Source: Cryomorphaceae bacterium
Lineage (GTDB): Bacteria; Bacteroidota; Bacteroidia; Flavobacteriales; Flavobacteriaceae
Length of the DNA stretch: 64,000 nt
Assembly (NCBI GenBank): GCA_003331265.1
Contig: QOPV01000004.1
Span: 1-64,000 of the forward strand
Direction of reading: 5' to 3'
In this document: in pieces, positions 29,734 through 42,096 of the stretch
Numbering within the stretch: position 1 is the first letter of the stretch
Layout: each line of letters opens with the position of its first letter
Position numbers and translations under genes: made by a program
Notes under the pieces: model-generated
Database searches by the model: none
Told to the model about the DNA's origin: nothing
The model's input: the letters and a program-made list of their open reading frames with translations, nothing else

Positions 29734-31568
29734 CTATTTTCTATTTTGTAACTTTCTCTGTTCTTCTGCCTTATCCATCATTTCTTTCATCTTTCTTTGA
29801 AACCTGTTTTGAGTAGTTGGTTTCTTTTTATTTTCTTGAATTTGAAGTCGAATTTTATCCTCATCAATTATAAAATGCTTAATCATCAACATTATTAAAA
29901 TCGTAAGAATATTAGAAATAAAATAATACAAACTAAAAGCACTTGCGTAATTATTGAAAAAGAACAACATCATAACAGGCATTAAATACATTATAAATTT
30001 AATATTTGGCACACCTGGCTGTGTTGACTGCATTTGAGCACCCGAGGACATCATTGTATAGAAAAAAATTGCTATTGAGGCCAAAATTGGAAGTAAACTA
30101 ACATGATCACCATAAAAAGGTATACTAAAAGGAAGTTCTGCTATAACATCATATGAGGATAGATCATCTGCCCATAGAAAAGGTTTTCCTCTTAGAGGAA
30201 ATGCAATCGGAAAAAAACAAAATAAAGCATAAAAAACCGGTAACTGAAACAAAGCTGGAACACACCCTAGAAGAGGGTTAGCACCTGCCTTATTATATAA
30301 TTTCATTGTCTCTTGCTGTTTTTTTATTGCATCATTTTTATATTTCTCATTTAGTTCAGTAATTTCCGGCTTTATTACCTTCATTCTCGCCTGAGAAACA
30401 TAAGTTTTATAGGTAACAGGAGACATTGCTAATCTTGTAATAATTGTCATTAAAATAACAGCTAATCCAGCAGAAAAATATTTACCTAAAAAACCAAATA
30501 AGGGAAAATAAATAAACCTATTAATCCAACCAAAAATACCCCAACCAAAATAAATAGAATTTGAAATATTGTTTTCATAATTTTTCAATATATCATAATC
30601 ATTTGGACCGATATATAAATTCATATTTGAATTAAATTCTGAACCAGACAAACCTAAGGGAATTTTAGAAGAATAATTTTTAGTATAAACAACATCCTTA
30701 CCCTCATCTTCAAAAAGTTTTTTTGATTCAAAAAAAACTTCATTTGAAGGATTTTCTAAAACGAGAATACTGTTAAAAAAATGTTGTCCATAAGAAATCC
30801 AAGAAACCGAATCTTCAGTATCATCACTATCACTGTAAGAACTTAAATAATCAGTATCATCTCCATCAAATTGATAATATAATTGACTGTATCTGTTTTC
30901 ATATTCGGCACTTTTAGCCTGTCTAAATGCCTTTAAATCCCAATTTAAATAAATGGATTTTTTATTATCAATAATATTTTTAAAACCAGAGGAAATAATT
31001 GAAAAATCCATCATAAAACCTTTTCTGGGAATTACATATTCAAAATTTAAAAATTGATTTTCAGAAACTAATAAAATCATATTTAAAGTTGTAGATTCTG
31101 AGCTATTTTTTACAGTTGATTTAAAATTATAATCTGACGTGTTCACTAATTTTCCTAAAGATGTTGAGAAATTCAAATTAATATTTTGGTTACCATCTTT
31201 AATCAAATACAATGGATCGCCTTTGTAATCAGAGAAATTTTTTAACAAAGCCTCAACTAACTGTCCCCCTTTGGATGAAAATTTTAAAATCAAATCATCA
31301 TTTTCAATAATCACATCATCTTGGGAATTAGAATTAGTTTTTAAAAAAGAATCCCTTTCATCTAAGTTTAAATCAAATGATTTTGAAACATCATCATTAG
31401 TTAATTCTGATAAAGCGTTTTCAGGTTTATTAATAATCATTTCATTATTTGATTGATTATCAACGTTTTTTGTTTCAATGTCGGGCAAGGTATATATCCA
31501 CCAAAACAAACCAGCCATAAGTATAACAAAACCTATTATTTGAAAAGGATCAATTTTATTTTCTTCCA

Positions 31569-31569
<1 letters not shown>
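29734..31569 (-). CDS. yidC: Membrane protein insertase YidC
   Basis: Five-TM YidC core ([55 protein letters not shown]) plus large periplasmic domain. Confidence 0.96.
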
Positions 31570-33188
<1,619 letters not shown>

Positions 33189-33249
33189 TTAATATTATTC
33201 TTAAATTCTCTAAGGTGTCAAAAATACAAAAAGAAATAAGAAAGAGATT

Positions 33250-33654
33250 CTATGCCCAATTATATTTTACAACTCTTTTAAGTCGGGGATCTAATGAATT
33301 ATGAATTGGACAATTATCACCAGCTTTCTCAAGAATAACCTTTTCTTTGGGAGAAACATTGATTGGTAAATTAATCACAATCCTTATTTCAGAAATTCTA
33401 CGAGGATTAGATGACATTATTTTTTTTACATCTGAACTAATATTTTTGAATTCAATATTCAATTGATTAGCTTTTATAGCCATTACTGTTATCATACATG
33501 AAGCTAAAGCAGTAGCTACGCTATCAGTTGGAGAAAAAGCTTCTCCTTTACCAAAATTATCCACTGGAGCATCAGTAATTATTTCATTACCAGATTTCAA
33601 ATGAATACATTTTGTTCTTAAATTTCCTTGGTAAAAAACCTTACTAGTCATCAT
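33250..33654 (-). CDS. OsmC-family protein
   Basis: FSPTDSVATALASCMITVMAIKA ... NCPIHNSL, OsmC signature. Confidence 0.9.
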   Translation of the reverse strand: MMTSKVFYQGNLRTKCIHLKSGNEIITDAPVDNFGKGEAFSPTDSVATALASCMITVMAIKANQLNIEFKNISSDVKKIMSSNPRRISEIRIVINLPINVSPKEKVILEKAGDNCPIHNSLDPRLKRVVKYNWA

Positions 33655-35086
33655 TTAATTCAATAATATTTAATTTTTTATGTTTAATCAAATAAATTGA
33701 TTTATTAATAAAGCCTTTCTTAAAGGGAAAATAATTGAACTTATTTTGCAAATAATTAGTTTCACCTAAATCAATAGATTTAATAAGCTTTTTTCTAAAC
33801 GCTACTCTTAAAATTAAATCAAGAGTAATATCATATCCCCTAATAGCAATTTTATTAGGGCGCTTTCCAAAATCGTCTAAATACAGATTATTAAATAAAT
33901 TAATTTTCTCATCATCATAAACAGGCAGGTAATAACTAGGATATGTAAAATTCAAATTACCTAGATGCTCAAAAGAGATGTTTTCATTTTCATAAACATC
34001 AGATCTAAACGTAGTCATCATTGAAATATTTCTTTCACTAGAAATTTGTGAATTTAATAAAGATGAAACACTTGTTATAGTATTTAAATTTTCTGATTCT
34101 AAAAAAACAAAATTTTTCTTTGTGGAGACTAATAAAGAATCTGTGATTTCTGGGTCAACGTATCCATTATTTTTATCAGTATTAATAAGTTCAGCATAAG
34201 GGAACCTTTTATTAAGCTCATCTTTAACACTTTCATTCTTATCATCATAAATTATCATAACACAGGGGTCTGGGTCATCTATAATCAAAGAATCAATATA
34301 TTTAAACATTCTTTCTCTTTGATCTTTTTTTGAAGGCATAGATTGAAATACATTTTCATTAATCTCAATATCTTTTGAACTTAAAGGAGATACAATCGGA
34401 GTTTTTGACTTAACACTTAACCCTGAAACTTGATTAATATTTCGAGGGATTAAAGGACCTAAAACAAAATCATATTTTTCTATTTTATTGTTTTTTAAAA
34501 TTTTTACAATGGAATCATAATCATTCTTAGTATCTATAACTTCCAGTTCAAAATTAATTCCATTTTCTTTGCCTTTGCCTAAAGCCATAATTGCTCCGCT
34601 ATAAAAATCCAAAGAAATTGTTGTTAAATTCAAATTCTTTAAATAATTTTTAGTGTTTTCAACTGAATCTAATTCTATTTGATCTAATTTAAAAGGGGCA
34701 AGCAAAGCAATTTTAATTAATCTTTTGTTGATTATACTATCAATTAAATTCACGTTGAAAAAATCTAACTTTGGAATTAATAAATCTATTGAATCATTTA
34801 CTTTTGAAAACTTTTTTTTCTCCTGTTTAATTTTTCTTATTACAGGAATATTTAAGAACATTCTCCTAGATAATTTAGACCCTTTTATTTGAGGATTATA
34901 TTTCTTAATATCATCAATAGAAATTTTATAAATGTTTGATATCGAATAAAGTGTTTGTTTTCTTTCTACTTTATGCATTAGAGTATCAACAACCTTTAAA
35001 TTAGATTTATCATCACTATTTTCCTGAGTATAAATAAACAAAGGAAATATGAAAAATAATATTTTTATTTTATTCGTTATTCCCAT
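33644..35086 (-). CDS. LysM-domain protein with periplasmic ligand-binding (PBP1/LpoA-like) domain
   Basis: Signal sequence; [30 protein letters not shown] (LysM); IALLAPF...[30 protein letters not shown] (PBP1-like). Confidence 0.8.
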   Translation of the reverse strand: MGITNKIKILFFIFPLFIYTQENSDDKSNLKVVDTLMHKVERKQTLYSISNIYKISIDDIKKYNPQIKGSKLSRRMFLNIPVIRKIKQEKKKFSKVNDSIDLLIPKLDFFNVNLIDSIINKRLIKIALLAPFKLDQIELDSVENTKNYLKNLNLTTISLDFYSGAIMALGKGKENGINFELEVIDTKNDYDSIVKILKNNKIEKYDFVLGPLIPRNINQVSGLSVKSKTPIVSPLSSKDIEINENVFQSMPSKKDQRERMFKYIDSLIIDDPDPCVMIIYDDKNESVKDELNKRFPYAELINTDKNNGYVDPEITDSLLVSTKKNFVFLESENLNTITSVSSLLNSQISSERNISMMTTFRSDVYENENISFEHLGNLNFTYPSYYLPVYDDEKINLFNNLYLDDFGKRPNKIAIRGYDITLDLILRVAFRKKLIKSIDLGETNYLQNKFNYFPFKKGFINKSIYLIKHKKLNIIELNDD

Positions 35087-36606
35087 TCAATAGTTGCAGG
35101 TGGTTTAGAACTTATGTCATAAACAACTCTATTAACCCCTTTTACATTATTAATAATATTATTTGATATATTTTGTAAAAACTCATGTGGAAGGTTTACC
35201 CAATCTGCTGTCATGCCATCAGTCGATTCCACTGCTCTTAAAGCAATACATTCTTCGTAGGTTCTCTCATCACCCATAACACCAACACTTTTAACAGAGA
35301 GAAGAATTGCTCCAGCTTGCCAAACCTTATCATAAAGATTATTTTCCTTGAGACCTTTAATAAATATAGCATCAACTTCTTGTAATATCTTAACTTTTTC
35401 ATGCGTAATTTCTCCTAAAATTCTAATTGCTAAACCTGGTCCTGGAAAAGGATGACGTTTAAGAAGATCTGGGTCAATACTAAGCGAGGTTCCTACTCTT
35501 CTTACTTCGTCTTTAAACAACATTTTAAGTGGTTCAATTACTGCAAGTTTCATATAATCTGGTAAACCTCCGACGTTATGATGAGATTTTATAGTAGCAG
35601 ATGGACCCTTTACCGATATAGACTCTATAACATCGGGATATATTGTCCCTTGTGCTAACCACTTAGCACCATTTATTAGTTTTGACTCTTTATCAAAAAC
35701 ATCAATAAAAGCTTTACCAATAATTTTTCTTTTTGTCTCAGGATCTTTAACACCGCTTAAACTATTTATAAAGTATTCAGAAGCATCAACTCCTTTAACA
35801 TTTAACCCCATTCCTTCGTACTGATTTAAAACATCAATAAATTCATTTTTTCTTAAAAGACCATTATTCACAAAAATACAGTGTAAATTCTTTCCAATTG
35901 CTCTATGAAGAAGAACAGCAGCTACAGTTGAATCAACTCCCCCTGAAAGTCCTAAAATAACTTTATCATCACCAATCTTTTCTTTGATTTCTAAAATTGT
36001 TTTATTTGAGAAGGAATCTGGGGTCCAATCTGGATTTACTTTTGAAATTCCAATTAAAAAATTTTTTAAAATTTCTTTTCCATGTTTACTGTGATATACT
36101 TCTGGATGAAATTGAATTGCGTAGACCATTTCATCTTTGATAGAATATGCAGCATTTTTTACATCCTTAGTGCTTGAAATGCATTTAGCATTGTCAGGCA
36201 AGTGTTCTATAGTATCACTATGACTCATCCAAACCTGGGTATTAATAGGGATGTTTGAAAATAATTGATCTTCTTGATCGATTGACATTAAATTTGCTCT
36301 ACCATATTCTCTTTTGTTAGACGGAATAACTTTTCCTCCACTAAAATGAGCTATGTATTGAGCACCATAACATATACCCAGTAAAGGCTTATTTCCTTTA
36401 ATTTTGGATAAATCAAAGTGTAAAGCATTATTTGATCTTACAGAAAATGGTGAACCAGAAAGTATTACAGCATTAAAAGAATCAAAATCAATTTTATTAC
36501 TATTGTAAGGATGAATTTCACAGTATATAAATAATTCTCTTACTCTTCTTGCTATTAACTGAGTATATTGAGATCCAAAATCTAGGATTAAAACTTTATC
36601 TTCCAT
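35077..36606 (-). CDS. guaA: GMP synthase (glutamine-hydrolysing)
   Basis: [61 protein letters not shown]. Confidence 0.98.
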   Translation of the reverse strand: MEDKVLILDFGSQYTQLIARRVRELFIYCEIHPYNSNKIDFDSFNAVILSGSPFSVRSNNALHFDLSKIKGNKPLLGICYGAQYIAHFSGGKVIPSNKREYGRANLMSIDQEDQLFSNIPINTQVWMSHSDTIEHLPDNAKCISSTKDVKNAAYSIKDEMVYAIQFHPEVYHSKHGKEILKNFLIGISKVNPDWTPDSFSNKTILEIKEKIGDDKVILGLSGGVDSTVAAVLLHRAIGKNLHCIFVNNGLLRKNEFIDVLNQYEGMGLNVKGVDASEYFINSLSGVKDPETKRKIIGKAFIDVFDKESKLINGAKWLAQGTIYPDVIESISVKGPSATIKSHHNVGGLPDYMKLAVIEPLKMLFKDEVRRVGTSLSIDPDLLKRHPFPGPGLAIRILGEITHEKVKILQEVDAIFIKGLKENNLYDKVWQAGAILLSVKSVGVMGDERTYEECIALRAVESTDGMTADWVNLPHEFLQNISNNIINNVKGVNRVVYDISSKPPATIEWE

Positions 36607-36644
36607 AATCAAAATTACTATTAAAACAATTTAAAACGAGGTTT

Positions 36645-38237
36645 TTACAAAGAAATAATCAAAAATTTACTACTAAATGGTTTTAAATTATCAAATAAAA
36701 TATTTAGGAATTTATCCCCATGATTTCTATAAAATTCGGAAAAATTAATTTCTCTTTCTTGAAAAGACTTGTTGGGAAACAATTCTTCTTTAATAATATT
36801 TAACCTATCTAATTGATCTTTATTTTGTATTTTTTGAGCTTTAATTAATTTTTTTTCCAAATTTTTTAATCCATTTATTTGTTTAGTTTCCTGAGCTTTA
36901 AGGGCACCTATAAACGATTTATTAGTTTTATGACTTAACTCGTAAAGTTTTATAAAATTATCATTAATTGTTTGTTTGATTTCAGTTAAATCAATATTAA
37001 ACTCACTTATTTTTTTGACATAAAAACTATTCAACAAATTTTTACTTTTTAATAAATCAGAAATTTTTATATCTAATTTTTTACACTTTTTTAAATTTTT
37101 TTTTGAAACTAAAAGAGCAGAATTTCTGACTGCGAGAATTGGAAATGTCAAACCTTTTTTAATAAAAAAATCTTTCAACTGAAGCCAGTATGCAATTTCA
37201 CTTCCACCACCAACATATGCCAAATTTGGTAGGATTTTTTCTTGAAAAAAAGGTCTTAACAAAACATTAGGAGAAAATCTTTCTGGATAATTATTTATTT
37301 CTTTTTTAATCTGAGCTTCAGAAAATGAAATATTTGTGTTTAAAACTTTATAAATAGAATTCTCTTTTTCAATTCTTGATCTTAAGTTGTTGTTTAAATA
37401 AAATAAATTTATTAGCCTGGGGTTCACTTGTGAATTGATATTTAATTTTTTTATTTTTTTATTTGATTCTGTAACACATTTATAACATTCGTTTTTTATA
37501 ACATCATTTATAATATCTTCACAAATAATTTTTTTTAGTTTAACATCATCTGGGTTTAAAATTAAAAGACCATGCTTTCCGAACAAACTGTGTACTAATC
37601 TAAATGTCGCATCAGAAAGTTTATTATTGTTCAAATAAGAATTTTTAAATAGTTCTATGATTTTTTTTGAGTTTGTATTATGCATTCCAAAAAACTCAAT
37701 GACTTCTTTATATGTCTTATTTAAAGAATTGGTTTCTAAATCTCCAACTGCTCCATTTGTAGAAATATCCCACTTAAATAAATTATCATTCGTTTTAAAA
37801 AAACTTATTTCTTTAAAATCGTGATCCTCTGAAGCCATCCAATAAATTGGCACAAAATTATTTTCAGGGTATTTGTTTTTTAATTCATTACAGCTATTTA
37901 TCGCATCTATTATTTTATAAAAAAAATATAATGGTCCTGTAAATAAGTTCAGCTGATGCCCTGTTGTTACTGTAAAAGTATTATCCTTTGCTAAATTGTT
38001 AATAGCAGTAATTTGAAGAGAATTTTGTGAAATTTTCTCATAATTTGATTTAAGAACCTCACAAAGAGGTCTTCTAAAATTATTATTATAATTCTTTCTT
38101 TTTTCTATTAATTGATCGTAATAATTTTCTAGCTTATTTTCTCTATTATAGAATTCACTAACACTACTCACATTATTAATATAATCAAGAGTAATCTTGG
38201 GTAAATGTCCTGTTATATTTGAATCAATTTCTTTCAA
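36645..38237 (-). CDS. bshC: Bacillithiol biosynthesis cysteine-adding enzyme BshC
   Basis: TVTTGHQLNLFTGPLYFFYKIIDAI, FVPIYWMASEDHDFKEI, YVGGGSEIAYWLQLKDFF. Confidence 0.93.
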   Translation of the reverse strand: MKEIDSNITGHLPKITLDYINNVSSVSEFYNRENKLENYYDQLIEKRKNYNNNFRRPLCEVLKSNYEKISQNSLQITAINNLAKDNTFTVTTGHQLNLFTGPLYFFYKIIDAINSCNELKNKYPENNFVPIYWMASEDHDFKEISFFKTNDNLFKWDISTNGAVGDLETNSLNKTYKEVIEFFGMHNTNSKKIIELFKNSYLNNNKLSDATFRLVHSLFGKHGLLILNPDDVKLKKIICEDIINDVIKNECYKCVTESNKKIKKLNINSQVNPRLINLFYLNNNLRSRIEKENSIYKVLNTNISFSEAQIKKEINNYPERFSPNVLLRPFFQEKILPNLAYVGGGSEIAYWLQLKDFFIKKGLTFPILAVRNSALLVSKKNLKKCKKLDIKISDLLKSKNLLNSFYVKKISEFNIDLTEIKQTINDNFIKLYELSHKTNKSFIGALKAQETKQINGLKNLEKKLIKAQKIQNKDQLDRLNIIKEELFPNKSFQEREINFSEFYRNHGDKFLNILFDNLKPFSSKFLIISL

Positions 38238-38255
38238 TAAATTTTCTTCTAATTA

Positions 38256-39509
38256 TTATGATTTATTAAAAAAAGAGTCAACAAACTCTTTCTTATTAAA
38301 TAATTGTAAATCTTCTAAACCTTCACCAATCCCAATAAATTTAATTGGAATTTTAAACTGATCCGAGATTCCCAAAACGACACCACCTTTTGCTGTTCCA
38401 TCTAGCTTTGTTACTGCCAAGGCATTAATTTCAGTAACATTCATAAATTGTTTTGCCTGTTCAAATGCATTCTGACCAGTAGAACCATCAATAACCAACA
38501 ATACCTCTTGCGGAGAGTCTATATTTTTCTTTTGTAAAACCCTTTTAATCTTACTTAATTCGTTCATTAAATTTGTTTTGTTGTGCAATCTACCGGCTGT
38601 ATCAATCAAAACAACATCAGCTTTTCTATTAATAGCTGATTCTAAAGTATCAAAAGCTACAGACGCAGGATCACTTCCCATTTCTTGTTTTATAAAATCT
38701 ACTTCAACTCTATTGGCCCATACTTCTAATTGCTCAATGGCAGCGGCTCTAAATGTGTCAGCAGCTCCTATAACAACTTTTAAACCTAAAGATTTATAGT
38801 GATGTGCCATTTTTCCAATAGAGGTCGTTTTTCCAACTCCATTTACACCAACTACTAAAATTACATGAGGTCTGTTTTCTGAGATATTAAATTGATCTTC
38901 GTCGTAAGACGAATCAATAATATCCATTATTTCTTCTTTGAGTATTAAATCTAATTCATCTGAACTAATATATTTATCCTTAGCTACTCTAATTTCAATT
39001 TTATCAATAATTTTTAGAGTAGTTTTAACTCCTACATCTGACGTAATTAAAATTTCTTCTAATTTATCTAAAACATCTTCATCAACCTTACTTTTTCCAA
39101 TAATTGCTTTTGAAATTTTTCCAAAAAAAGTTGAACTAGTTTTTTTCAATCCCTTGTTGAGAGAATCTTTTTTTTGTTTTGAAAAAAATTTAGAAAAAAC
39201 TGATTTATTATTTGAATCCAGTTCGTCTATAGTTTTAGATCCTTCTACTGTCTTTTCCTCTTCATGAGTAACAACTGGCCCCTCTTTAACAACAACTGGC
39301 TCCTCTATAACAACAACTGGCTCCTCCATAACAACAACTGGCTCCTCTTTAACTATAACTGGCTCGTCTTTAACAACAACTGGCTCCTCTTTAACAACAA
39401 CTGGCTCCTCTTTAACAACAACTGGCTTATCTTCTTTTATATTTTTACCCTTAACAGATTTTGTTTTATTTTTTTCACCAATACCAAATAGCTTTTTAAA
39501 AAAACTCAT
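38256..39509 (-). CDS. ftsY: Signal recognition particle receptor FtsY with N-terminal heptad repeats
   Basis: LVVGVNGVGKTTSIGKMAHHYKSLG, GAADTFRAAAIEQLEVWANR, LIDTAGRLHNKTNLMNEL; start at MSFFKKLFGIG. Confidence 0.96.
   Translation of the reverse strand: MSFFKKLFGIGEKNKTKSVKGKNIKEDKPVVVKEEPVVVKEEPVVVKDEPVIVKEEPVVVMEEPVVVIEEPVVVKEGPVVTHEEEKTVEGSKTIDELDSNNKSVFSKFFSKQKKDSLNKGLKKTSSTFFGKISKAIIGKSKVDEDVLDKLEEILITSDVGVKTTLKIIDKIEIRVAKDKYISSDELDLILKEEIMDIIDSSYDEDQFNISENRPHVILVVGVNGVGKTTSIGKMAHHYKSLGLKVVIGAADTFRAAAIEQLEVWANRVEVDFIKQEMGSDPASVAFDTLESAINRKADVVLIDTAGRLHNKTNLMNELSKIKRVLQKKNIDSPQEVLLVIDGSTGQNAFEQAKQFMNVTEINALAVTKLDGTAKGGVVLGISDQFKIPIKFIGIGEGLEDLQLFNKKEFVDSFFNKS
39262..39440. repeat. 21-bp tandem repeat (about 8 copies) in ftsY 5' coding region
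   Basis: ACTGG core recurs at 39274, 39295, 39316, 39337, 39358, 39379, 39400 and 39421, i.e. every 21 bp; encodes (E/D)EPVVVK heptads. Confidence 0.95.
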
Positions 39510-39540
39510 ATTATAAATATTATTCCAAATATATGAAAAC

Positions 39541-39566
39541 AAAAAAAGCCACTAAAAAGTGACTTT
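39541..39566 (-). terminator. Intrinsic terminator between the rpmB-rpmG-DUF4295 group and ftsY
   Basis: Minus strand AAGTCACT-TTTT-AGTGGCTT (one G-T wobble) followed by a T-run. Confidence 0.7.
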
Positions 39567-39591
39567 AAAATATTTTTTAAAAATTAAATTT

Positions 39592-39744
39592 TTATTTTTT
39601 TGACAACCACTCATTGACTTTTTCTGGTGGCATAATTGATTCTACAAAAATATAAGCACCTGTTTTAGGGCTTTTAACCATCTTGATAGCTTTTGAAAGT
39701 CTTTTGGACCCAGTTTGTAATGATGCTACGGATTTTTTTGCCAT
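39592..39744 (-). CDS. DUF4295-family small protein (50 aa), not in supplied ORF track
   Basis: Minus-strand translation MAKKSVASLQTGSKRLSKAIKMVKSPKTGAYIFVESIMPPEKVNEWLSKK*; sits right after rpmG. Confidence 0.9.
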   Translation of the reverse strand: MAKKSVASLQTGSKRLSKAIKMVKSPKTGAYIFVESIMPPEKVNEWLSKK

Positions 39745-39753
39745 GACCTAAAA

Positions 39754-39936
39754 TTATTTAATTTCTTTATGAATTGTATTTTTTTTCATTATGGGATTAA
39801 ACTTTTTAATTTCTAATCTATCAGGTGTATTTTTTTTATTTTTGGTAGTAACATATCTGGAAGTTCCTGGTAAACCAGAATTTTTGTGTTCAGTGCATTC
39901 CAAGATAACTTGTACTCTATTTCCCTTCTTAGCCAT
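39754..39936 (-). CDS. rpmG: 50S ribosomal protein L33
   Basis: [48 protein letters not shown]. Confidence 0.97.
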   Translation of the reverse strand: MAKKGNRVQVILECTEHKNSGLPGTSRYVTTKNKKNTPDRLEIKKFNPIMKKNTIHKEIK

Positions 39937-39938
39937 AA

Positions 39939-40169
39939 TTAAGCTTTATTAATATTAGAATCTTTCAAAACTGCAGAAATACCTTTTTTATTTATGGTTT
40001 TTAAAACAGAAGTAGAAACCTTTAATGAAATCCATTTACCTTCTTCAGGGATAAAAAACCTTTTTTTAATAAGGTTTGGTTCAAATCTTCTCTTAGTTTT
40101 ATTCATTGCTTTAGAAACATTATTTCCAACTAAAACTTTTTTTCCAGAAATTTCACAAACTTTTGACAT
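39939..40169 (-). CDS. rpmB: 50S ribosomal protein L28
   Basis: [38 protein letters not shown]. Confidence 0.97.
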   Translation of the reverse strand: MSKVCEISGKKVLVGNNVSKAMNKTKRRFEPNLIKKRFFIPEEGKWISLKVSTSVLKTINKKGISAVLKDSNINKA

Positions 40170-40192
40170 AATCAAGTCTTTTAAACAGGCTG

Positions 40193-40224
40193 CAAATTAA
40201 CAACATTTTTGGAGTATTGCCAAA
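40193..40224 (-). promoter_or_regulatory. Candidate housekeeping promoter for rpmB
   Basis: Minus strand TTTG-N20-TTAATTTG (one mismatch to TAnnTTTG), in the cinA-rpmB gap. Confidence 0.5.
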
Positions 40225-40228
40225 TTTT

Positions 40229-41479
40229 TTAATCTCTAGTTAATAATTCTGAAAATAATAGTTCTAAAGCTTTATTTACAGTCTTATTAATATTTTTCTC
40301 TCTATTTTTTCCAAAATTAAATTCAAAAGATTTTACATCGTGTGGGGTTGCAATAGAGATAAATATCTTTCCAATTGGTTGGTTAGAATCTCCTTTGGAT
40401 GGACCCGCATTTCCTGTTGTTGAAATAGCATAATCAGTATTCATTTTTTTCTTAATTTCAATAGCCATTTCATTAGCTACATTTGAACTAACAACAGAAT
40501 ACTTTTTAATAGTCTCTGGTTTCACACACAATATATTTTTCTTAATCAAAGAACTGTAAGCCACAACACAACCTTTAAAATATTTAGATGCTCCAGCAAA
40601 AGATGCGAAACGAGATGCCAACATTCCACCAGTTAAACTCTCAGCAAGACTTAAAGTTTGATTAGACTTAATGAGTTTTTTTCCAATTTCACTTTCAATT
40701 GGATTGAGAGTTTCATAACCAATTATAATATTTCCTAATATTTTATAAAGATGAGAAATTAAATCATCCATCTTTTCTTCTAAAATAGATTTTTGATTTC
40801 CCTTTCCTAATAATCTTAGTCTCACCCGGCCTAAATTTGGCAAATATGCAAGTTTAAAATTTGTTGGAATATTCGATTCAAAATCTTTTAATTTTTTTGC
40901 AATGTAACTTTCTCCTTTTCCGTAAGTAATTAAGGTTTTGGTAATTATTACAGGACATTTAAAATCTTTTTGAATTTGTGGAATTATAAAATCTGTAACC
41001 ATAGATTTCATTTCATATGGAACACCTGGTAGAGATATAAAAAGAGTATTTTCAGCTTTAATACTCATTCCTGCCGCGGTGCCGTAAAGGTTAGGAATAA
41101 GCTTTGCTTTTGATGGTAAAAATGCTTGATTTCTATTTAAATCATTAATTGGATTATCAACAAATTTTTTGAAAAGCTTTTCAATATGTCTTAATATCTC
41201 AGGGTTATGAACTAATTCATCATCAAAAAACTCACAAAATGAATCTTTAGTAATATCATCATTAGTAGGACCTAATCCACCTGTAATTATGGCAATATCA
41301 CAGTTGTTTTGAGAATCTTTCAAGCTTGATAAAATCGCTTTTTTGGAATCGCCAATTGAAACAATTTTTGTAACCTCAATTCCAATTTTAATTAATTCCT
41401 TTGAAATAAAAGCAGAGTTTGTATCAATAATTTGACCTATTAGAATTTCATCACCAATTGTAATAATATGAGCATTCAT
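40229..41479 (-). CDS. cinA: CinA-family competence/damage-inducible protein (nicotinamide-nucleotide amidase)
   Basis: AHIITIGDEILIGQIIDTNSAFIS, ITGGLGPTNDDITK, SLAESLTGGMLASRFASFAGAS. Confidence 0.94.
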   Translation of the reverse strand: MNAHIITIGDEILIGQIIDTNSAFISKELIKIGIEVTKIVSIGDSKKAILSSLKDSQNNCDIAIITGGLGPTNDDITKDSFCEFFDDELVHNPEILRHIEKLFKKFVDNPINDLNRNQAFLPSKAKLIPNLYGTAAGMSIKAENTLFISLPGVPYEMKSMVTDFIIPQIQKDFKCPVIITKTLITYGKGESYIAKKLKDFESNIPTNFKLAYLPNLGRVRLRLLGKGNQKSILEEKMDDLISHLYKILGNIIIGYETLNPIESEIGKKLIKSNQTLSLAESLTGGMLASRFASFAGASKYFKGCVVAYSSLIKKNILCVKPETIKKYSVVSSNVANEMAIEIKKKMNTDYAISTTGNAGPSKGDSNQPIGKIFISIATPHDVKSFEFNFGKNREKNINKTVNKALELLFSELLTRD

Positions 41480-41482
41480 ACA

Positions 41483-42094
41483 TTATTTAATTTTAATTGA
41501 AAAACATTCTCTATCATTTAGAAAACCAACTAAATTGTCATTTTCAATAACCTTAGCCACACCAGAGGGGGTTCCAGTAAAAATAACATCTCCAATTTTT
41601 AAAGTAAAATATTTAGAAATCTCAGAAATTAATTCATCAATATTCCATAACATATTAGAAGTATTTCCTGTTTGAACAATATATCCGTTCTTTTCAAGTT
41701 TAAAATCAATATTATTTAAATCCTCTATTTCATTTTTATTTATCCAATTACCAATCAAAGCTGATCCATCAAAGGCTTTTGACTTCTCCCACGGTAATCC
41801 TCTTTTTTTTAAAGTAATTTGAAGGTCTCTTGCTGTAAAATCAACTCCCAATCCAATTTTGTCGTAATACTTATGAGAAAATTTTGGAGAAATTGACTTT
41901 CCAAGTCTGTTTATCTGAACAATCACTTCGATTTCGTGATGAACGTCATTAGAATAACTTGGAATAAAAAAAGGTTGGTTTTTGTGAATAATTGAAGTCT
42001 CGGGTTTAAGAAAAATAACTGGAGAATCTGGTCTTTCGTTTTCTAACTCAATAATGTGTTCAACATAATTTCTGCCTACACAAATAATTTTCAT
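41483..42094 (-). CDS. Fumarylacetoacetate hydrolase-family protein
   Basis: IICVGRNYVEHI, PVIFLKPETSI, GDVIFTGTPSGVAKV. Confidence 0.9.
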   Translation of the reverse strand: MKIICVGRNYVEHIIELENERPDSPVIFLKPETSIIHKNQPFFIPSYSNDVHHEIEVIVQINRLGKSISPKFSHKYYDKIGLGVDFTARDLQITLKKRGLPWEKSKAFDGSALIGNWINKNEIEDLNNIDFKLEKNGYIVQTGNTSNMLWNIDELISEISKYFTLKIGDVIFTGTPSGVAKVIENDNLVGFLNDRECFSIKIK

Positions 42095-42096
42095 AA

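Noticed and set aside
39264-39491. Plus-strand ORF encoding NNNWLL repeats
   Set aside because: It is the antisense shadow of the 21-bp repeat in ftsY (period divisible by 3), not a gene.
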